Translations under genes and position numbers: made by a program
Shown: positions 61,328 through 64,000 of the stretch, piece after piece
Position numbering within the stretch: position 1 is the stretch's first letter
Layout of the letters: the number at the start of each line of letters is the position of its first letter
The notes under the pieces: model-generated
What the model was told of the DNA's origin: nothing
Database searches by the model: none
What the model saw: only the letters and a program-made list of their open reading frames with translations
Origin: Olivibacter jilunii
GTDB lineage: Bacteria; Bacteroidota; Bacteroidia; Sphingobacteriales; Sphingobacteriaceae
NCBI RefSeq assembly: GCF_900607235.1
Contig: NZ_LR027848.1
Coordinates: 1,167,241 to 1,231,240 of the forward strand
DNA length: 64,000 nt
Direction: 5' to 3'

Positions 61328-62924
61328 CTTTTTCAGAAATATATTTTTGTGTTTTTTCGATTATTATCTTCAAAGGGTCTTCCTCACTGAGCTGGACACT
61401 TTCAAGTTTTTTCAATATGGCGACTAATGTTTCATAATCATTTGAGCCGTTATTAATCATTGCTGTAAGTTTAACTAGATCGTACTCTAAATAACTGTTC
61501 CTCGTACTTCGAACATTGAAAACTTTATATAGCACCTCTTCGGCAGACCAGCCAAATGTGTTCTCTCCTTCTAACAGCCTTGCTTTAATCGTCTTCTCTT
61601 TATTTCCTTTTCTTTTCAGGGCGGTGATGGATGAACTTTGCCCCTCTAAATCTGAAACTAAAAAATGCGAATGGGTAGTAAGAACAAAATGACAATTTGA
61701 AAGGTTCGAAAACGCTTTCTTTAAAAAGGAGATATATTGCATTTGCCAATTCGGATGTAAACTTATCTCTGGTTCATCAATTAAGATAAGGCTGTTATTA
61801 TCGATCCTTGAAAAGATGTTTACTATTGAAAGAAGGAGACTTGACTCGCCTGAACTTATTTCTGTGGTTGTAAATTCATTGCCAGCCTTTTTTATTTTGA
61901 TACCGTCTAGGCCTAGAATATCTAACCTTTCAAGGTGTTGAATAGATCTAATTTCTTCAGAGGACGTGTTGACGTTTAGAAAATCAACTATGAATGCTTT
62001 TGTTGATGAATTTGGTTTTTTCTTTAGTTTTTCGTCACTATTGATAATGCCCTCTAGGTAATCGATAATTTTGCGTATCTCCGTTTCTTTCCCTTTGAAA
62101 TTGTTGTCGTAGTAGGATTTGCTCCAAGGCGGATTATTCTCCTTTCGCGCAGAGAATTTAAAATCCTCTTCCCACCAACGTTCATAAAACTTGATAAAGT
62201 TCGAGACAGTTAGTGAGTTAGAAAAAAATAAACTATTATACCTTGTTGTATATTGAACTTTAAAAGTTTCTTCGAAATCTAAGAAATTAAGCAATTGTTT
62301 TAGATTATTAACAAAGGAATCGTTTGTGATAGATGCACTAAACAGGTTGCCTATGGTTTTCCGTTGTGCAGCCCGGGTGCTTGTTGAGCCACTACCGCTA
62401 CGGAGTCCTAAATACTGATAAAACTCATCGGGTTGACTATCTTTAAATGTGAATCTGTCGTTATAAATTAACGATACTGCTAAAACTTTGCTCGGAAGTT
62501 TTAGATCTTTTAAATCTATATCGAAGGGCGTTTTATTTTTTTCAAAGGGGATATCATCTTCAAAATAATCAAAATTAAAAGGTCTGTCTTTGAAAAATCT
62601 ATGGTTCCTTGTAACATTTGTTTTGTTCACAGCAATAAGCCTGTAAGTTGCGATTTCAAAGCTGCTTCCGTCTACGTGGTATCTCAATATAAATGAGTAC
62701 GCTATCCTAACAACGCTTGTACCTGTAGCCTTGTATTCTTCGAACTGACGAAATATCTCCGCTATCTCGCGCAAAATATAACTCTTTCCAGTTCCATTCG
62801 GTCCTATTATAACGGAAGTATATGGTTTAGAAGCATTATTTAACTCCGATAGTTCTAAAAGTGGTACATCAATGTCACCGAGCTGAGGATGTCCAATAAA
62901 TTTTATTCGTTCTAATCTAAACAT
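61320..62924 (-). CDS. AAA/ABC-type ATPase of a Septu-like system (PtuA-like)
   Basis: A 534-residue OLD/Rad50-like ATPase: Walker A IIGPNGTGKSYIL (about 40-50), a long helical insert, the ABC signature region ISSGESSLLLSIV (about 355-367), Walker B LILIDEPEISLHPNW (about 378-392) and a D-loop/His region LTTHSHF. It overlaps the HNH gene by 8 bp, which is the PtuA-PtuB arrangement of Septu. The PtuA complex holds PtuB inactive until infection in known systems. Confidence 0.8.
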   Translation of the reverse strand: MFRLERIKFIGHPQLGDIDVPLLELSELNNASKPYTSVIIGPNGTGKSYILREIAEIFRQFEEYKATGTSVVRIAYSFILRYHVDGSSFEIATYRLIAVNKTNVTRNHRFFKDRPFNFDYFEDDIPFEKNKTPFDIDLKDLKLPSKVLAVSLIYNDRFTFKDSQPDEFYQYLGLRSGSGSTSTRAAQRKTIGNLFSASITNDSFVNNLKQLLNFLDFEETFKVQYTTRYNSLFFSNSLTVSNFIKFYERWWEEDFKFSARKENNPPWSKSYYDNNFKGKETEIRKIIDYLEGIINSDEKLKKKPNSSTKAFIVDFLNVNTSSEEIRSIQHLERLDILGLDGIKIKKAGNEFTTTEISSGESSLLLSIVNIFSRIDNNSLILIDEPEISLHPNWQMQYISFLKKAFSNLSNCHFVLTTHSHFLVSDLEGQSSSITALKRKGNKEKTIKARLLEGENTFGWSAEEVLYKVFNVRSTRNSYLEYDLVKLTAMINNGSNDYETLVAILKKLESVQLSEEDPLKIIIEKTQKYISEKDA

Positions 62925-63014
62925 TCAATAATCATGGTTTTTTTTACCCCCAATGTACGATTTGTGGCAATTCGAGCAAATTAGCATAAGGTCTTCTAAA
63001 GTTTGTTTTTGTTT
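62925..63014 (-). pseudogene. C-terminal remnant of an HNH-type protein
   Basis: On the minus strand the frame is open from 63014 to a TGA at 62925-62927, reading KQKQTLEDLMLICSNCHKSY then IGGKKNHDY. The TLEDLMLICSNCH pattern is the C-terminal end of many HNH nucleases. The stop abuts the PtuA-like ATG at 62924. Upstream the frame is broken, so this is likely a remnant. Confidence 0.35.
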
Positions 63015-63132
63015 CTATTGTTAGTTCGACTAACGGAGTATAGCGCTATTAATGTGCGCATTTCCGCGAAACCGAGGTTAGAAGATTTAGTGCCATTAGC
63101 GTTGTTTGTATTATCTATTACCCATAAACCTC

Positions 63133-63519
63133 CTAAAAAAATGCATCTACCTTATGCTGGTCTTCTGGAAAGTTGTAAACCTCTACGATTTTACCATTGT
63201 CTATTTTCCGCAATAGGCACGACATATTATCTAGATTGATTTCACCTTCTAAATTGCTCCAGTTGCGGTGGCAGTCGATCACATATTGATCAGTTACACC
63301 CATTACAATAGGAGAGGCTTGGAATGCGGCTTTGCTTAGCTGCCCAAGGTATTCTACTACAGCTGGTATGCCGACTTTGGTTCCTGCTAGCGGACGCTTG
63401 CCCGGAATGTGCCATTTGATGTCTTCTGCTAGTACATTGCCGAGTTGATCGGTTTCATTGCTGGCATAGATGCGGAAAAATTCGTGTATTAGTGCTACGT
63501 TCGGATGATTTGTGTCCAT
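63133..63519 (-). CDS. SnoaL/NTF2-like protein
   Basis: A 128-residue NTF2-fold protein: NVALIHEFFRIYASNETDQL, EDIKWHIPGKRPLAGTKVG and a C-terminal IDNGKIVEVYNFPEDQHKVD. The pocket residues cannot be assigned to a reaction; many members are limonene-epoxide-hydrolase or polyketide-cyclase-like. The start ATG 63519 gives the usual family length. A decayed copy lies at 60312-60660, on the other side of the Septu-like genes. Confidence 0.78.
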   Translation of the reverse strand: MDTNHPNVALIHEFFRIYASNETDQLGNVLAEDIKWHIPGKRPLAGTKVGIPAVVEYLGQLSKAAFQASPIVMGVTDQYVIDCHRNWSNLEGEINLDNMSCLLRKIDNGKIVEVYNFPEDQHKVDAFF

Positions 63520-63549
63520 ATTATCAGATTTATATATTAGTCGTTTTCA

Positions 63550-64000
63550 TTATTTACTCTGTGCTCCTTTTATTTCATATCCGATCGTTTTCTTTTGCAC
63601 AGATGGTGTTGTTTCAATTTTTTCTTGAAGGCGATCTATGTAAGAAAATATAAGGTCAATATTTTTATTCTGACTCTCCTGTGTGCGGCTTTGTTTTTCC
63701 AACTCATTTTTGATATACTCGATCTCTAGCCGTAGGTCCGTATTGTCAGCTAATGCTTGTCTAAGCTTGGTAAATACTCTTATGATTTGGATATTTACTT
63801 GTATAGCCAGTTTACTGTTTAATACGCTTGAGAGCATAGCAACGCCCTGCTCAGTAAAAACATGGGGAAGATATTTACTGTGGGCGCCTCTTGTCTTTAA
63901 GGTCACAAATTGTGACCTTAAAGATTCATATTCTTTTAGTGATAGTTCAAACATGAAATCCTCAGGAAACCTGTCGATATTACGACGAACCGCCTGATTT
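63550..64000 (-). CDS. ORF6N-domain protein (partial, 5' end outside window)
   Basis: The minus-strand frame is open to the window edge: NIDRFPEDFMFELSLKEYE, then FVTLKTRGAHSKYLPHVFTE and QGVAMLSSVLNSKLAIQVNI, the ORF6N (KilA-N-like) DNA-binding domain. It is followed by a coiled coil and a C-terminal tail. An internal ATG at 63954 is not the true start because the family sequence continues past it. The N-terminal part of the domain is cut off. Such genes are common in phages and mobile elements. Confidence 0.78.
   Translation of the reverse strand, partial: NQAVRRNIDRFPEDFMFELSLKEYESLRSQFVTLKTRGAHSKYLPHVFTEQGVAMLSSVLNSKLAIQVNIQIIRVFTKLRQALADNTDLRLEIEYIKNELEKQSRTQESQNKNIDLIFSYIDRLQEKIETTPSVQKKTIGYEIKGAQSK

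Noticed and set aside
63003-63239. 78-codon plus-strand frame
   Set aside because: It covers intergenic sequence and the reverse strand of the NTF2-like gene; no protein pattern.

Overview
The window looks like the chromosome of a Bacteroidota member, most likely a Sphingobacteriaceae relative (Sphingobacterium, Pedobacter or Olivibacter type). I base this on gene content: a CzcA-type RND pump fused to a TolC-like protein, TlpA thioredoxins with a DUF4369-like N-terminus, many AraC and Crp/Fnr regulators, LytS/LytTR pairs and Panacea and Fic genes. The promoters also fit, with several TAnnTTTG -7 boxes and almost no Shine-Dalgarno sequences. The species is an inference; there is no rRNA gene and no intact tRNA gene here.

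Region by region. 0-5.7 kb: heavy-metal efflux operon (RND-TolC fusion plus periplasmic adaptor). 5.8-17.1 kb: ordinary chromosomal genes (DoxX-like, secreted proteins, two AraC regulators, NmrA-like reductase, esterase lipoprotein, LytS/LytTR two-component pair). 17.4-23.8 kb: a small-molecule/stress locus with an SDR enzyme, two YcaC-like isochorismatases, an AraC regulator and two Crp/Fnr regulators. Three copies of the palindrome TTTACCATATGGTAAA lie in front of the SDR gene and both Crp/Fnr genes, and broken genes lie between. 23.9-32.8 kb: mixed accessory genes with many gene fragments. 32.8-41.7 kb: WYL regulator, Panacea toxin-antitoxin pair, broken S41 protease, Fic protein with a strong inverted-repeat operator, tRNA-like remnants and an imperfect direct repeat.

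41.9-64 kb is a defence island. It holds an HpaII-type restriction-modification pair (42.2-44.6 kb). Decayed copies of a vsr gene and an HNH gene flank it, and intact relatives of both lie at 55.2-56.9 kb. A three-gene operon follows at 57.1-60.2 kb: a ParB-domain protein, a candidate nuclease and a HaeIII-type cytosine methyltransferase. A Septu-like ATPase/HNH pair (60.7-62.9 kb) sits between a decayed and an intact copy of one NTF2-like gene.

In the middle of the island (46.8-54.7 kb) is a seven-gene same-strand cluster that I cannot match to any named system. It encodes a trypsin-fold protease, two members of one unnamed family, an SGNH hydrolase, a small membrane protein, an L,D-transpeptidase-like protein and a membrane-anchored alpha/beta hydrolase. 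A divergent LuxR-type regulator precedes it. This is the best candidate for an undescribed conflict or envelope-acting system. Many pseudogenes (at least 13 broken genes or fragments) show that the accessory regions turn over quickly.
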